From contig CATNEN010000034.1 in NCBI GenBank assembly GCA_950097015.1, forward strand, positions 4,062,001 to 4,126,000: 64,000 nt of DNA. Reading direction: 5' to 3'. The notes under the pieces were generated by a model. The model did not search any database. It saw nothing but the letters and a program-made list of their open reading frames with translations, and was not told the DNA's origin. The stretch's first letter is position 1. Every line of letters begins with the position of its first letter. Shown one piece after another: positions 55,301 through 64,000 of this stretch. Both the position numbers and the translations under genes were made by a program. This DNA is from Macrostomum hystrix. Its lineage: Eukaryota; Platyhelminthes; Macrostomidae.

Positions 55301-57912
55301 AGTTTAAAACACCTTTGAGGATAGTGTTCAGGTGGGAATTTTTCTCGCATACCTGTACATAGATGGTGAAGGTGCTGGTAAGCGGCGGCAGTCCCTGGTC
55401 CTTGCACACCACAGGCAGAGTGTAGGACTCGCGCCTCTCTCTGTCAAGCTTCTCCAAGTTGATGATGTTGTAGGCCTTCTGGCTCTGCCTAGCCGAGGTC
55501 TGCTGCAGCTGGAACAGCAGACCGGCTGGTCCCTGGATCTCGCAGTCGGCCTCGCCGGCTTTACCGGAGTCGGCGTCGGTGACGGAGGCGAAGCCGAGGA
55601 AGCTGCGCGGCGCGGTGTTCTCCATCACGGACAATGTGCTCATCTTCACAACGGCCTGGTTCTGACCCAGCTGGAACACCTGCAGCTCCGGTGGGCAGTC
55701 GTTCTCGTCAAGTACATTGATTTCAATCCGAGCCGTTGAAGATCTCGGACGAGCGGCGCGATCAAGGGCCACCACGGCGAATTCGAAGCGGCGCGATTCC
55801 CCAGACTCGTAGTCAAGCCGGCGGCGCAGGTAGAGCCGGCCGAGGCGCCGGTCCAGCCGGAAGTAGTCCCGGATGCGCGGCGGGGCCGTGCGGGCCAGCT
55901 CGAACTCCACCTAGCATTATTTTTTCGTTTCGATTCGGTTTGATTGACTCCAGAACGCTTTTCGATGAAAAATTAGCTGGGAGATCTATTGGAGAAGCTG
56001 GGAGATCTATTGGAGAAGCTGGTAGATCTATTGGAGAAGCTGGTAGATCTATTGGAGAAGCTGGGAGATCTGATGGAGAAGCCGGGAGATCTATTGGAGA
56101 AGCTGGGAGATCTATTGGAGAAGCTGGTAGATTTATTTGATATATCTATTGGAGAAGCTTGGAGATCTATTGGAGAAGCTTGGAGATCTATTGGAGAAGC
56201 TTGGAGATCTATTGGAGAAGCTTGGAGATCTGTTGGAGAAGCTGTGAGTAAGATGACAGAGTCAGTGAGATTTTGAGCACGCAGGTAATACAACAATGAT
56301 CTCACCAATCCGTTTCGCCCTAGATCCGGATCGCTGGCATTCAGCTGCAGCAGGGCTTGTTCCAGCGGCACAGACTCGGGCACGTGAATCTGGTACACAG
56401 ACTGGTTGAACAGTGGCGCGTTGTCGTTCACATCTTCTAGCACCACCCGCAGCTGAACACTCGCCGACAGTCGCTCCAGGCCTTGGTCCCGGGCCACCAG
56501 CGTTAAATTGAAAACACCAACCTGCTCCCTGTCCAGCCGCTTGTTCACCACAATGGACACTCCACTGTCCGACCCGTCACCGACACCACCACCGATGCCG
56601 AGGCTGCCGGAGCCCCCTCCGCCGAGGACGCTGAATGTGCCGCTGGGATCCGTGAGCTCGTACTCGATTGTCCCGTTGGCGCCCAGATCCGGGTCTACGG
56701 CCGCCTCCACGGCGAAGGCGCGGCCGGGTGAAAAATCTTCTGCAAGGCGAATCTCCAGAGGCCCTGCGCGATGGTGCGACCAGGCGGGCGGGTTGTCGTT
56801 CAGGTCCTGCACCGACACCGACACGCCGAGTGTGGTGGGAGGCAGATCGTCTCGCTCGAAGCGCAGCACCTGCAGATTAGTATTTGAGAAATTAATCAAA
56901 TCCAACTTCAATCATCAATCACCAACTTCCTCTGTCCCTCCGCCTCCCTCTGTCCCTCCACCTTCCTCTCACCCTCCGCCTTCCTCTGTCCCTCCGCCTT
57001 CCTCTCACCCTCCGCCTTCCTCTCACCCTCCGCCTCCCTCTCACCCTCCGCCTTCCTCTGTCCTTCCGCCTTCCTCTGTCCCTCCGCCTCCCTCTGTCCC
57101 TCCGCCTTCCTCTCACCCTCCGCCTTCCTATCACCCTCCGCCTTCCTCTGTCCCTCCGCCTTCCTCTGTCCCTCCGCCTTCCTCTCACCTTCCGCCTTCC
57201 TCTGTCCCTCCGCCTCCCTCTGTCCCTCCGCCTTCCTCTGTCCCTTCGCCTTCCTCTCACCCTCCGCCTTCCTCTGTCCCTCCGCCTTCCTCTGTCCCTC
57301 CGCCTTCCTCTCACCTTCCGCCTTCCTCTGTCCCTCCGCCTTCCTCTGTCCCTCCGCCTTCCTCTGTCCCTCCGCTTTCCTCTGTCCCTCCGCCTTCCTC
57401 TGTCCTTCCGCCTTCCTCTGTCCCTCCGCCTTCCTCTGTCCCTCCGCCTTCCTCTGTCCCTCCGCCTTCCTCTGTCCCTCCGCCTTCCTCTCACCCTCCG
57501 CCTTCCTCTGTCCCTCCGCCTTCCTCTCACCCTCCGCCTTCCTCTCACCCTCCGCCTCCCTCTCACCCTCCGCCTTCCTCTCACCCTCTGCCTTCTCTGT
57601 CCCCTCGCTGCTCACCTGGAACTCCAGGTAGCAGGCGTTGATACCGGCGCAGCTTTCTAGCGAGTCGCGATCAACGCGCCGTCGCACCCGGATTTTGCCA
57701 TCAGCCTCAACCGTGAAAAAGCCGCTGGCGTCACGGCCGCTGGGCACCAGGCTGAAGCTCTTGCCGTGCGGCTGCAGACTGCCCACCAGCGAACCCGGCA
57801 CCAGCTCCTCCTCCATGCTGAAGGTCAGCTGGCCGGGGCTCAGCGAGGCGGCCCTGATGGCAATGTCAATCAGCAGCAGCAATAGCAACAGCAGCATTGT
57901 CACTAACCGCAT
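43089..57912 (-). CDS. Delta-type protocadherin, seven cadherin repeats, single-pass membrane protein
   Basis: Eight coding exons: 57912-57616, 56869-56306, 55910-55353, 55035-54538, 52911-52113, 46299-46160, 45156-45033 and 43486-43089. All have GT-AG borders and consistent phase, giving 1125 residues. After a Leu-rich signal peptide come seven cadherin repeats. Their calcium-binding linkers are visible: [49 protein letters not shown] and [10 protein letters not shown], with repeated LDRE motifs. A Gly/Ser-rich juxtamembrane stretch leads to a membrane segment at about 875-897. The tail contains DRRHFSLA (loosely like the delta-protocadherin RRVTF motif), Q5 and Q27 tracts, and ends SSFV, a class I PDZ ligand. 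Role by family: calcium-dependent cell adhesion, often neural. Seven of seven introns are large, and six hold tandem repeats. Confidence 0.93.
43275..43355 (-). repeat. CAG/CAA tract encoding 27 glutamines in the protocadherin tail
   Basis: 27 consecutive Gln codons on the minus strand, mostly CAG with four CAA interruptions. A second short Q5 run lies upstream (near 43415). Confidence 0.95.
44440..44515 (+). mobile_element. SINE, family 2 (fragment) in protocadherin intron 7
   Basis: Contains GTGTGCTCAGGAGTCAGCGG and CTCGCTGACTGTGGGTTAGT, matching the 22.8 kb copy, and stops before the (ATT)n tail. Confidence 0.6.
45165..45435. repeat. Minisatellite, 30-bp unit, 9 copies, in protocadherin intron 6
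   Basis: Core GCCAGTGTACATTCACGGAG, with TTCGCGG in three units. It starts about 10 bp outside the exon 7 acceptor. Eighteen bases, TGTACATTCGCGGAGTGA, are identical to coding exon 6 at 46217-46234. Confidence 0.95.
46388..46495. repeat. Short tandem repeat, 15-bp unit, in protocadherin intron 5
   Basis: GGGATTCCCCTCGTC repeated about seven times (five exact GGGATTCCCC), trailing into degenerate GATTCCCC copies to about 46700. It lies about 90 bp from the exon 6 acceptor at 46300. Confidence 0.92.
47775..49375. repeat. Minisatellite, 44/46-bp unit, about 36 copies, in protocadherin intron 5
   Basis: Core TGGATTGCTAGTCTAACCTC then TTCGATAAATGATTAG followed by (AG)4 or (AG)5. The two length classes come in blocks. 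Internal units are almost identical (rare TAGCC, TATCC and ATACATG variants), indicating recent homogenisation. Confidence 0.96.
49800..50225. repeat. Minisatellite, 33-bp unit, about 13 copies, in protocadherin intron 5
   Basis: Core AAGGGGAATCCCATGGCGGC followed by TTTTTGTAAAGGG. Nine units hold exact GGGGAATCCC, with two more copies downstream to about 50345. ORFs on both strands here are due to the 33-bp period. Confidence 0.94.
50226..51842. other. Protocadherin intron 5, unique part
   Basis: Apart from two extra GGGGAATCCC words I see no exon or RNA gene in this stretch of the large intron (52112-46300). Confidence 0.5.
51843..52060 (+). mobile_element. Composite SINE: family 1 head with family 2 body
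   Basis: Begins AAGGTTGTAGCCTTGTGGTT and GGGGGTTCGATTCCCGACTT, with TAGCAAGACACTTAACTC (family 1). It then switches to TTGTCTTGCAATTTACGCCC (family 2). It lies in protocadherin intron 5, about 50 bp from the exon 5 donor. Confidence 0.78.
53180..53335. repeat. Short tandem repeat, 16-bp unit, in protocadherin intron 4
   Basis: GATTCTGGTTTGGGAA repeated about eight to ten times, degenerating at both ends (copies from about 53085). Confidence 0.92.
53925..54450. repeat. Minisatellite, 34-bp unit, about 15 copies, in protocadherin intron 4
   Basis: Core AACATCAAAGACCCCAACTG then GAGTGAGGTGGCGG; the first units are 32 bp. It ends about 90 bp from the exon 4 donor. Confidence 0.95.
55036..55335 (-). 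repeat. 55-bp tandem repeat filling protocadherin intron 3 and repeating its 3' splice site
   Basis: Five units, mostly exactly 55 bp. On the minus strand each unit ends with CTCCCTTCAACAG or a close match. The last unit's CAG is the real acceptor of exon 4 (exon start 55035). The array spans nearly the whole 317-bp intron. Confidence 0.9.
55975..56235. repeat. 21-bp tandem repeat in protocadherin intron 2
   Basis: GGAGAAGCTGGGAGATCTAT plus T, about 12 copies. The minus frame is open from exon 2 through the array and reads SFSNRSP/ASPIDLQ-type repeats. Minus-strand units contain CTTCTCCAACAGATCTCC, an acceptor-like sequence. Confidence 0.93.
56930..57600. repeat. 18-bp tandem repeat in protocadherin intron 1
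   Basis: CCTCCGCCTTCCTCTGTC or ...CTCAC, about 37 copies. The minus frame runs open from exon 1 through the whole array ([12 protein letters not shown] repeats) to a stop near the end of the intron. It starts about 15 bp past the exon 1 donor. Confidence 0.95.
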
Positions 57913-58799
57913 TCCCAATCGATGTGAGATTCTGGAATGTGATTATAGAGTTGTAATCTTGAAAACGCAGAATCTGAAAATATCTAAAAAATCATACTCT
58001 CAATGGAACAACCATTTCAATCATACGAGCTAGTTAAAAGTACACTCGATTTTCGTTAGAATGCGAGTGCTAAATTTGTAACAATTTTTTCATGCCGAGT
58101 CTCAGTTTGCAGTGTAACAAAACCCGCCAAGTTGTCCGGAACCGAAAATTGAAAATCTAAGTCGATGAAGTAAATGAATTAAATAAGTGGCTTCGTTGTC
58201 AATTATCTCGGCAAACAGGTGGGTCCTTACAGACTTGCGCTATATATATATACTATTGTAGTCGCATAATTAAGCGATTTGACCAGACAGCCTGAGACTG
58301 CTCAGACACAAAATTAGTGAGTCTATTATATTGACTCAAGCAGTGTTTCTGGCTTGCGCTGTGTGCTAACAAATATGTGTCTGACCAACCTCAGGAAAAG
58401 CTGTCTATTGCCCGCAAATTACAAGAAAATAACTTTATAAACGCGTTCTAATGTTGAACGTCTGTCCGTTTTAGTTAGGTCTTAGCTCCGTAGTCAATTT
58501 AGATTGTCCTGTTAGATGGCTATCGGCATCCGGTGGGTATGTTTTCATCATTTTCTACTGTGCAGTACTCTGGGCCCGCTCCGGGTTGCACTTTATTTAT
58601 GTTTGTGTGAACAGCGCCGGCTATAATCGACTCAATAGACTCCGCATTTCAATAGACTATATTGTACGTGGATTAGATTTGTTGTTGCTTTTTAACTCTA
58701 TAATAGTTTTATTTGCTCGCGTGCTTTTTTTTAGTTTGTGTTGCAACCAGCCCTACCGGTTTTTTTTACTAAACTGTTCCCACTCTGCCTCCCTGTCTC
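57913..58799. other. 5' flank of the protocadherin gene
   Basis: AT-rich, with TATATATATA near 58243. The promoter or upstream untranslated exon should lie here but no element can be assigned with confidence. Confidence 0.45.
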
Positions 58800-59868
58800 C
58801 GTCACTTCACCCGGCACTCCAACCCCATCACTCCACCCAGTCACTCCACCCAGTCACTCGACACAGTCACTCCACCCCGTCACTCTACCCCGTCACTCTA
58901 CCCCGTCACTCCACCCCGTCACTCCACCCAGTTACTCCACCCAGTCACTCCACCCCGTCACTCCACCCCGTCACTCTACCCCGTCACTCCACCCCGTCAC
59001 TCCACCCAGTCACTCCACACAGTCACTTCACCCAGTCACTCCACCCAGTCACTCCACCCAGTCACTCCACTCAGTCACTCCACCCCATCACTCCACCCAG
59101 TCACTCCACCCCATCACTCCACCCAGTCACTCCACCCAGTCACTCCACCCAGTCACTCCACCCAGTCACTTCACCCAGTCACTCCACCCAGTTACTCCAC
59201 CCAGTCACTCCACCCCGTCACTCCACTCAGTCACTCCACCCAGTCACTCCACCCCGACACTCCACCCAGTCACTCCACACAGTCACTTCACCCAGTCACT
59301 CCACTCAGTCACTCCACTCAGTCACTCCACCCAGTCACTCCACCCCGACACTCCACCCAGTCACTCCGCCCCGACACTTCACCCAGTCACTCCACCCAGT
59401 CACTCCACCCAGTCACTCCACCCCGTCACTCTACCCCGTCACTCCACCCCGTCACTCTACCCAGTCACTCCACCCAGTCACTCCACCCAGTCACTCCACC
59501 CAGTTACTCCACCCCGTCACTCCACCCCGTCACTCCACCCAGCCACTCCACCCAGTCACTCCACCCAGTCACTCCACCCAGTCACTCCACCCAGTTACTC
59601 CACCCCGTCACTCCACCCCGTCACTCCACCCAGCCACTCCACCCAGTCACTCCACCCAGCCACTCCACCCCGTCACTCCACCCAGCCACTCCACCCAGTC
59701 ACTCCACCCAGTCACTCCACCCAGTCACTCCACCCCGTCACGCTACCCCGTCACTCCACCCAGCCACTCCACTTCGTCACTCCACCCAGCCACTCCACCC
59801 AGTCACTCCACCCAGTCACTCCACCCAGTCACTCCACCCCGTCACTCCACCCCGTCACTTCACACATC
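58800..59868. repeat. Minisatellite, 13-bp unit, about 80 copies
   Basis: CACTCCACCCAGT and CACTCCACCCCGT units, with sporadic CACTTCACC or CACTCTACC. The period is not a multiple of three, so plus frames cycle through the same peptides (ORFs 58586-59989 and 58738-59952 are artefacts). It lies about 90 bp left of the retrotransposon. Confidence 0.95.
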
Positions 59869-60104
59869 CTTGTATCCGAAGCCATACGCACAATATTCTC
59901 TGTCTGGGGTTTTGAACCCTCCCTATTCCACGGTCCCCACTATGGGCAGTGAGGAATATGTTGTGCAGTTGATTAATGCACGTACATAGTTCGTACATGT
60001 ACACCTCTGATATCGATTGGCGCAGAATATATATAGTCCAATAACTGAGAGCCAACTTGGCGTGAAAGTTTCGGATACTAACTTGGCTGACTCGCTACTA
60101 TTCA

Positions 60105-60132
60105 TTTACAACATTGGCATCGCAAGCTCAAG
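60105..60132 (+). promoter_or_regulatory. Probable LTR end and tRNA primer binding site
   Basis: ACA followed by TTGGCATCGCAAGCTC. TGG just after the LTR end is complementary to tRNA 3' CCA. An ATATATATAG TATA-like stretch lies upstream at about 60029-60038, suiting an LTR promoter. Confidence 0.5.
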
Positions 60133-60244
60133 CGAACACCCACCCCAATAAGCCGGGGTCGGAGTAGACTGAAGTGAAGTGACTGCAAGCCTGCCAAGCC
60201 AAGCGTAAACAACAGCGCCAAACTGCAAAAGTGCAAACTGAAAC

Positions 60245-61588
60245 ATGACGAGTGACAGCAACTCAGCAGAAGCGCCGCGGATCAGCGTATCGCCGCCGGA
60301 TCAATTCCTGCCGCAGCCGGGCCGACCGGCGAGGCCGTGGAAAGAGTGGAAGGCCCTCTTTGAGAACTACTTACTTGCGGCCGGCTACGACACTTTGCCG
60401 GAAGCGAGGAGGCGCGCGCTGTTGCTGCACTGCCTTGGCGCGGAAGGGCAGCGAGTCTTTGCGGCTGTGGCAGCAACGAAGAGGCCGAGTCCGACAGAAC
60501 TCGCGGCGACAGTCGCGATTCTGGACGAGCAGTTCGGAGCCAAAGTCAACGTGGTGGCGGAGCGCCACAAGTTTCGGCAGCGCAGTCAGCGTCCGGGTGA
60601 AAAGATTGCGGACTTCGTGGCGGCTCTGTATGCTCTGGCTGGCTCATGTGAGTTCCGCGACATGATGGAAGAAATGATCCGCGACCAGATCGTGGAGAAG
60701 GTCAGCGACAGGCGAATTCGAGAGCGCTTGCTGATCGAGGACGGCCTGACGCTGCAGAAGGCAGTGACGCTGAGCCAGCAATGGGAGACCAGCATCGCTG
60801 AGGCCAGCGCGATAGAGACGGAAGGCGCAGCCGCGGCCGGAGCACAGCTGGAAGAAGAGGTGAAGAGAGTCCGACTACAACCAGACAGGAAGAACACAGG
60901 ACAAGGGCGACCAGATCGAGAGTCATGCTCCAAGTGCGGAGGCGGGCACAACAGACGAGCCCGGTGTCCAGCTGAAGGCAAGAGTTGTCATGTCTCCGGG
61001 AAGGCGAACCATTTCGGCCGGATGTGCAGGTCGCAGGGCGCCAAGGTCGCCGAGGTCATGGACGAGAGCGGCCAAGCCGTGTACATGGTGCGCGGCGCCT
61101 CCAGTCCCGACATCCGCTGCCGGCTGAAGGTGCATGGCATCTGGCTGAATCTGCTTGTAGACTCGGGAGCCAAGGTGTCCATCCTGTCAGAGAGGACCTT
61201 CAGGAAGCTCGGAAACCGGTCGCCACTCCAGCCGTCGACCAAGAAACTCATCGCGTACAACGGCAAGGCAATCGATGTCGTCGGCGAGGCGGTGCTGTCC
61301 GTCAGCTATCGCGGCCAGCTGGTGCCATTTTTCTGCTTTACCGTGGTACGGCAAGGCTCCGACATCATGGGAACGGATCTGATGCAGCACCTCAGCTTCC
61401 AGGTGGTGGACAAGGACGGCGACCTCGTGCGCACAGTCGAAAAAAACGGCAGAGCTACCGGTCTGGCTGGCCGAGCGCTTCAAGCCACTGACGCAGGGAC
61501 TCGGGCGGATCCGAGGATTCGAGCACCGGCCCAGGCTGAACCCCGCCGTGCCCCCGGTGGCGCAATCGCTACGCCGCATCCCACTTAG
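60245..61588 (+). CDS. Retrotransposon Gag and aspartic protease
   Basis: 447 residues from ATG 60245 (context AAACATGACG). In order: a capsid-like N-terminal domain with PWKEWKALFENYLLA and a following DFVAALYALA helix region; a nucleocapsid part with CSKCGGGHNRRARC and CHVSGKANHFGRMC; then a retropepsin-like protease with LLVDSGAKVSIL and a later DIMGTDLM. The second knuckle has Ser where its second Cys is expected. The frame ends at 61588, about 110-140 nt beyond where the protein similarity moves to another frame: a run of seven A at 61440-61446 separates the gag-protease frame from the pol frame (+1). Confidence 0.88.
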   Translation: MTSDSNSAEAPRISVSPPDQFLPQPGRPARPWKEWKALFENYLLAAGYDTLPEARRRALLLHCLGAEGQRVFAAVAATKRPSPTELAATVAILDEQFGAKVNVVAERHKFRQRSQRPGEKIADFVAALYALAGSCEFRDMMEEMIRDQIVEKVSDRRIRERLLIEDGLTLQKAVTLSQQWETSIAEASAIETEGAAAAGAQLEEEVKRVRLQPDRKNTGQGRPDRESCSKCGGGHNRRARCPAEGKSCHVSGKANHFGRMCRSQGAKVAEVMDESGQAVYMVRGASSPDIRCRLKVHGIWLNLLVDSGAKVSILSERTFRKLGNRSPLQPSTKKLIAYNGKAIDVVGEAVLSVSYRGQLVPFFCFTVVRQGSDIMGTDLMQHLSFQVVDKDGDLVRTVEKNGRATGLAGRALQATDAGTRADPRIRAPAQAEPRRAPGGAIATPHPT

Positions 61589-64000
61589 CATCAAAGACAA
61601 AGTCCAGGCGGAGATTGACCAGCTGCTGGAGGATGACATCATCGAGGAGATCCAGGCTTCAGAGTGGATTTCGAACCTGGTGATCGTCCCGAAGCCTGAT
61701 GGCAAAATCAGGGTCTGCAATGACCTCAGGTGCCCAAACAAGGCCATAGTTCCGGATAAGCAGCCGCTGCCGACATTCGAGGAGCTGACAACGGAGTTCA
61801 AGGGCTCGACCGTGTTCACTAAGCTGGATTTAAATTCTTCGTATCTGCAGTTGGAGCTAGCAGAAGATAGGCGGGACTTAACGGCCTTCATTACGGAGAA
61901 AGGGCTGTACCGGTACAAGCGCGTATGCTATGGCCTAAACAGCGCCCCGGCGGCCTTCCAGAAAGTTCTCAGCAAGATTCTCCATGGCTGTTCCGGGACG
62001 CTGCACTACATCGACGACATAGTGGTGCACGCTGCCAACGAGGCGGAGCACCTGCGGCGGCTCACGACAGTGCTGGACAAGCTGCTCGCCCATGGCGTCA
62101 CGCTCAACGCCTCAAAGTGCCAGTGGGCTGCAGAGACAGTGCAGTTCCTGGGCTACATCGTCTCCGCGAGAGGACTTCAGCCGATGCAGTCTAACGTTGA
62201 AGACATCGAGGCGGTGCCGGAGCCCCAGAACGCCGAGGCAGTGGCCTCATTTCTGGGAATGGTTAAATTCTATTCCAACTTTCTGCACAACCTGTCCGAC
62301 ATCGCCGAGCCGCTGCTGCTGCTACTTCGCAAAGAGCAGCCCTGGAACTGGACAACAGATTGCCAAAAGGCCTTTTGGAGGCTCAAGAAGATGGTGGTGT
62401 CCCCAACATGCTTGCGATTCTTCAGTCCCGACGACAAGATCATCGTGGCCTGCGACAGCTCCGCGCACGCTCTGGGGGCCGTGCTGATGCAAGACGACAG
62501 CGCCGGGGTTCGAAGACCAGTCGCTTTCGCGTCAAGGACCCTGTCAGCGACCGAGCGCAAGTACTCCGCATCAGAGAGAGAGGCTCTCGCGTGCATCTTC
62601 GCGTGCGAGAGATGGCACTATTTCCTGTTCGGCCGGAGATTCGAGCTGCACACGGACCACCAGGCTCTGACGACGCTGCTGACGGCTCAAGGCAGCGGCC
62701 ACCGGCCTCTGCGGCTTCATCGATGGGCCGACCGCCTGCTCGCGTACGACTTCCAAGTCTGCCACGTTCCTGGCAAGAAGAACATCGTGCCAGATTTTTT
62801 GTCGCGCCACGGCGCTCTCGAAGGAAAATGCCCAAGGCAAAGCGAAGAGGACTCGACCGAGCTCCAAGTGAATGCCGTACTGCTATCGGGCGCGCTGGAG
62901 ATTGTCAGTCCAAGCGAACTGGCCGAGGCATCCCTGCAGGACCCGGTGATCAATGATGCGGTCACAATGACGCTCCAGGGGTGGCCTAACTCCATCAAGC
63001 AGCTGAAGCCGGAGCTGCAGCCGTTCTGGAGGATGCGGACGCAACTGGCGCTCTGGAATGACGGCAAGTGCCTGGCCAACGGCACCCGAGCAGTAATCCC
63101 CGCATCCCTGAGGGAGAAGACGCTGCAGCTGGCGCATTTCGGGCACCTCGGCGTGAGCAAAATGAAGCAGCATTGCCGGGACGCAGTCTGGTGGCCGCAA
63201 ATCGATCAGCATATCGAGGAATTTGTGCGACATTGCGAGGCCTGCCTGCTTAGCGAGAAGAACTTTAAGCCACCCAAGACGGTCCTGACCCCTACGAAGT
63301 GGCCGACGCGTCCATGGGAGGAACTCCAGCTCGACATCTTCGGGGAGCTGCACTCTGCGCCGAACTCCTGTCGCTTCATCCTGGTGCTGTACGATTTGCA
63401 TTCAAAGTGGCCGGAGGCTGCCTGCATGTCGACTGTCACAAGCGCGGATGTCATCGACGCCCTGACAACGTGGTTTAGCCGCTGGGGCCTGCCGAAGAGC
63501 ATTAAAACAGACGGAGGTCCGCAGTTCGTGTCCGGCGATTTTGAGGATTTTCTTCAGCGCTGCGGCATCCGGCACCGGCAGTCACCGCACTACCACCCCC
63601 AGGGCAACGCGGCCGTAGAGCGCTTCAACCGTTTTCTCAAGGACGGCCTAAAGACGCACCTAGAGGAGGGCTACGACTTCAAGGACGCGGTGAAGACGCT
63701 GCTGTGGTCGTACAGGGCCACCCCGCATGCACTGACTGGAGTGTCACCGGCGGAGCTCATGACAGGCCGGAAGATCAGCACCCCGTTGACAGCTCTGCAG
63801 CCAAGGACAACAGCGCGGCACAGACTGGCGGCCAGCATCAAGCGGAGGCAGCAGCGCGTTTTCGATCAGCTCAACACGACCCGGAGGCCGCCGCCCACGT
63901 TCATAGTCGGCGACTGGGTGCGCGTGAAGCGGCCGTTCGCCCGCGGCAAGCTGAGCAGCCGCCTGTCCGAGCCACGGCAGATCTCCCGGATCGCGAGCGC
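61446..64000 (+). CDS. Retrotransposon Pol: reverse transcriptase, RNase H, integrase (3' end missing)
   Basis: Open without a stop from about 61446 to the window edge, in the +1 frame relative to gag. Reverse transcriptase: NLVIVPKPDGKIRVCND, FTKLDLNSSYLQ and the catalytic YIDD at 62007-62018. RNase H: VACDSSAHALGAVL and ELHTDHQAL. Integrase: an HHCC zinc part (HFGHLGVSKMK ... HCEAC), then the DDE core with Asp in LQLDIFGEL, TDGGPQF and Glu in AAVERFN, followed by a GDWVRVKRP-type C-terminal region. All catalytic residues I can place are present. Only the frame offset from gag speaks against full activity. Confidence 0.9.

Larger units (their letters stand above)
59959..64000 (+). mobile_element. 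Ty3/gypsy LTR retrotransposon, truncated by the window edge
   Basis: The order LTR-like leader, primer binding site, gag, protease, reverse transcriptase, RNase H, integrase fits Ty3/gypsy. The left boundary is uncertain: a TGTTGTGCAG at 59959 could be the LTR start and TTTACAACA at 60105-60113 its end. The 3' LTR is outside the window, so no LTR pair or target duplication can be checked. GC content is much higher than the neighbouring spacer. Confidence 0.88.

Noticed and set aside
56508-57641. 377-codon Pro/Ser-rich plus ORF
   Set aside because: Antisense of protocadherin exon 2 and the 18-bp intronic array.
58586-59989. 467- and 404-codon plus ORFs rich in His/Ser/Thr/Pro
   Set aside because: 13-bp minisatellite read in cycling frames.
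61436-61446. Programmed -1 frameshift at A AAA AAC
   Set aside because: The -1 frame meets a stop within about 50 nt; pol is in the +1 frame.

Overview
The window is nuclear DNA of an invertebrate animal. Genes are split by spliceosomal GT-AG introns and encode clear animal orthologues: DNAJC1, ETFRF1, the deubiquitinase CYLD and a seven-repeat delta-type protocadherin, plus an amidated-neuropeptide precursor. The transposable elements are a mariner, a Ty3/gypsy element, tRNA-derived SINEs and foldback elements. Several start codons sit just after a pyrimidine-rich AG, as expected for spliced-leader acceptors or 5'UTR introns. A spiralian, perhaps a free-living flatworm, is my best guess. That is inference, because no diagnostic marker gene is present.

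Layout. 0-0.6 kb: 5' end of a minus-strand gene for a small acylated (MGCGSS) protein. 4.1-5.2 kb: neuropeptide precursor with 30 peptide copies. 7.5-9.0 kb: 33-bp minisatellite. 10.7-13.9 kb: DNAJC1 (minus). 15.2-15.5 kb: ETFRF1 (minus). 15.9-17.3 kb: 3' part of a zinc-finger gene with SUMO-interaction-like motifs (minus). 17.3-23.6 kb: AT-rich spacer with two foldback elements and a SINE. 23.7-27.4 kb: duplicated CYLD 5' exons spliced, in my model, to a catalytically degenerate kinase domain. 27.8-29.1 kb: dead mariner. 30.5-36.4 kb: intact CYLD in eight coding exons. 38.2-38.7 kb: unidentified ORF. 43.1-57.9 kb: protocadherin (minus) in eight coding exons. 60-64 kb: Ty3/gypsy element running off the right edge.

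The most unusual feature is the density of minisatellites. More than twenty arrays with periods of 13 to 55 bp cover roughly a fifth of the window. Almost every intron of the protocadherin and two CYLD introns carry one. Many have periods divisible by three and therefore produce long spurious ORFs on both strands. Some arrays are related to flanking gene sequence. One in the protocadherin shares 18 bp with the neighbouring exon, another repeats the 3' splice site, and three arrays stay open in frame with adjacent exons.

For the CYLD, protocadherin and DNAJC1 models, all exon phases add up to uninterrupted proteins of 842, 1125 and 501 residues. The CYLD-N/pseudokinase model also closes in frame (623 residues) but depends on one weak donor. 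The best candidates for undescribed biology are the QYNGGMF-amide precursor and the CYLD-N/pseudokinase chimera.
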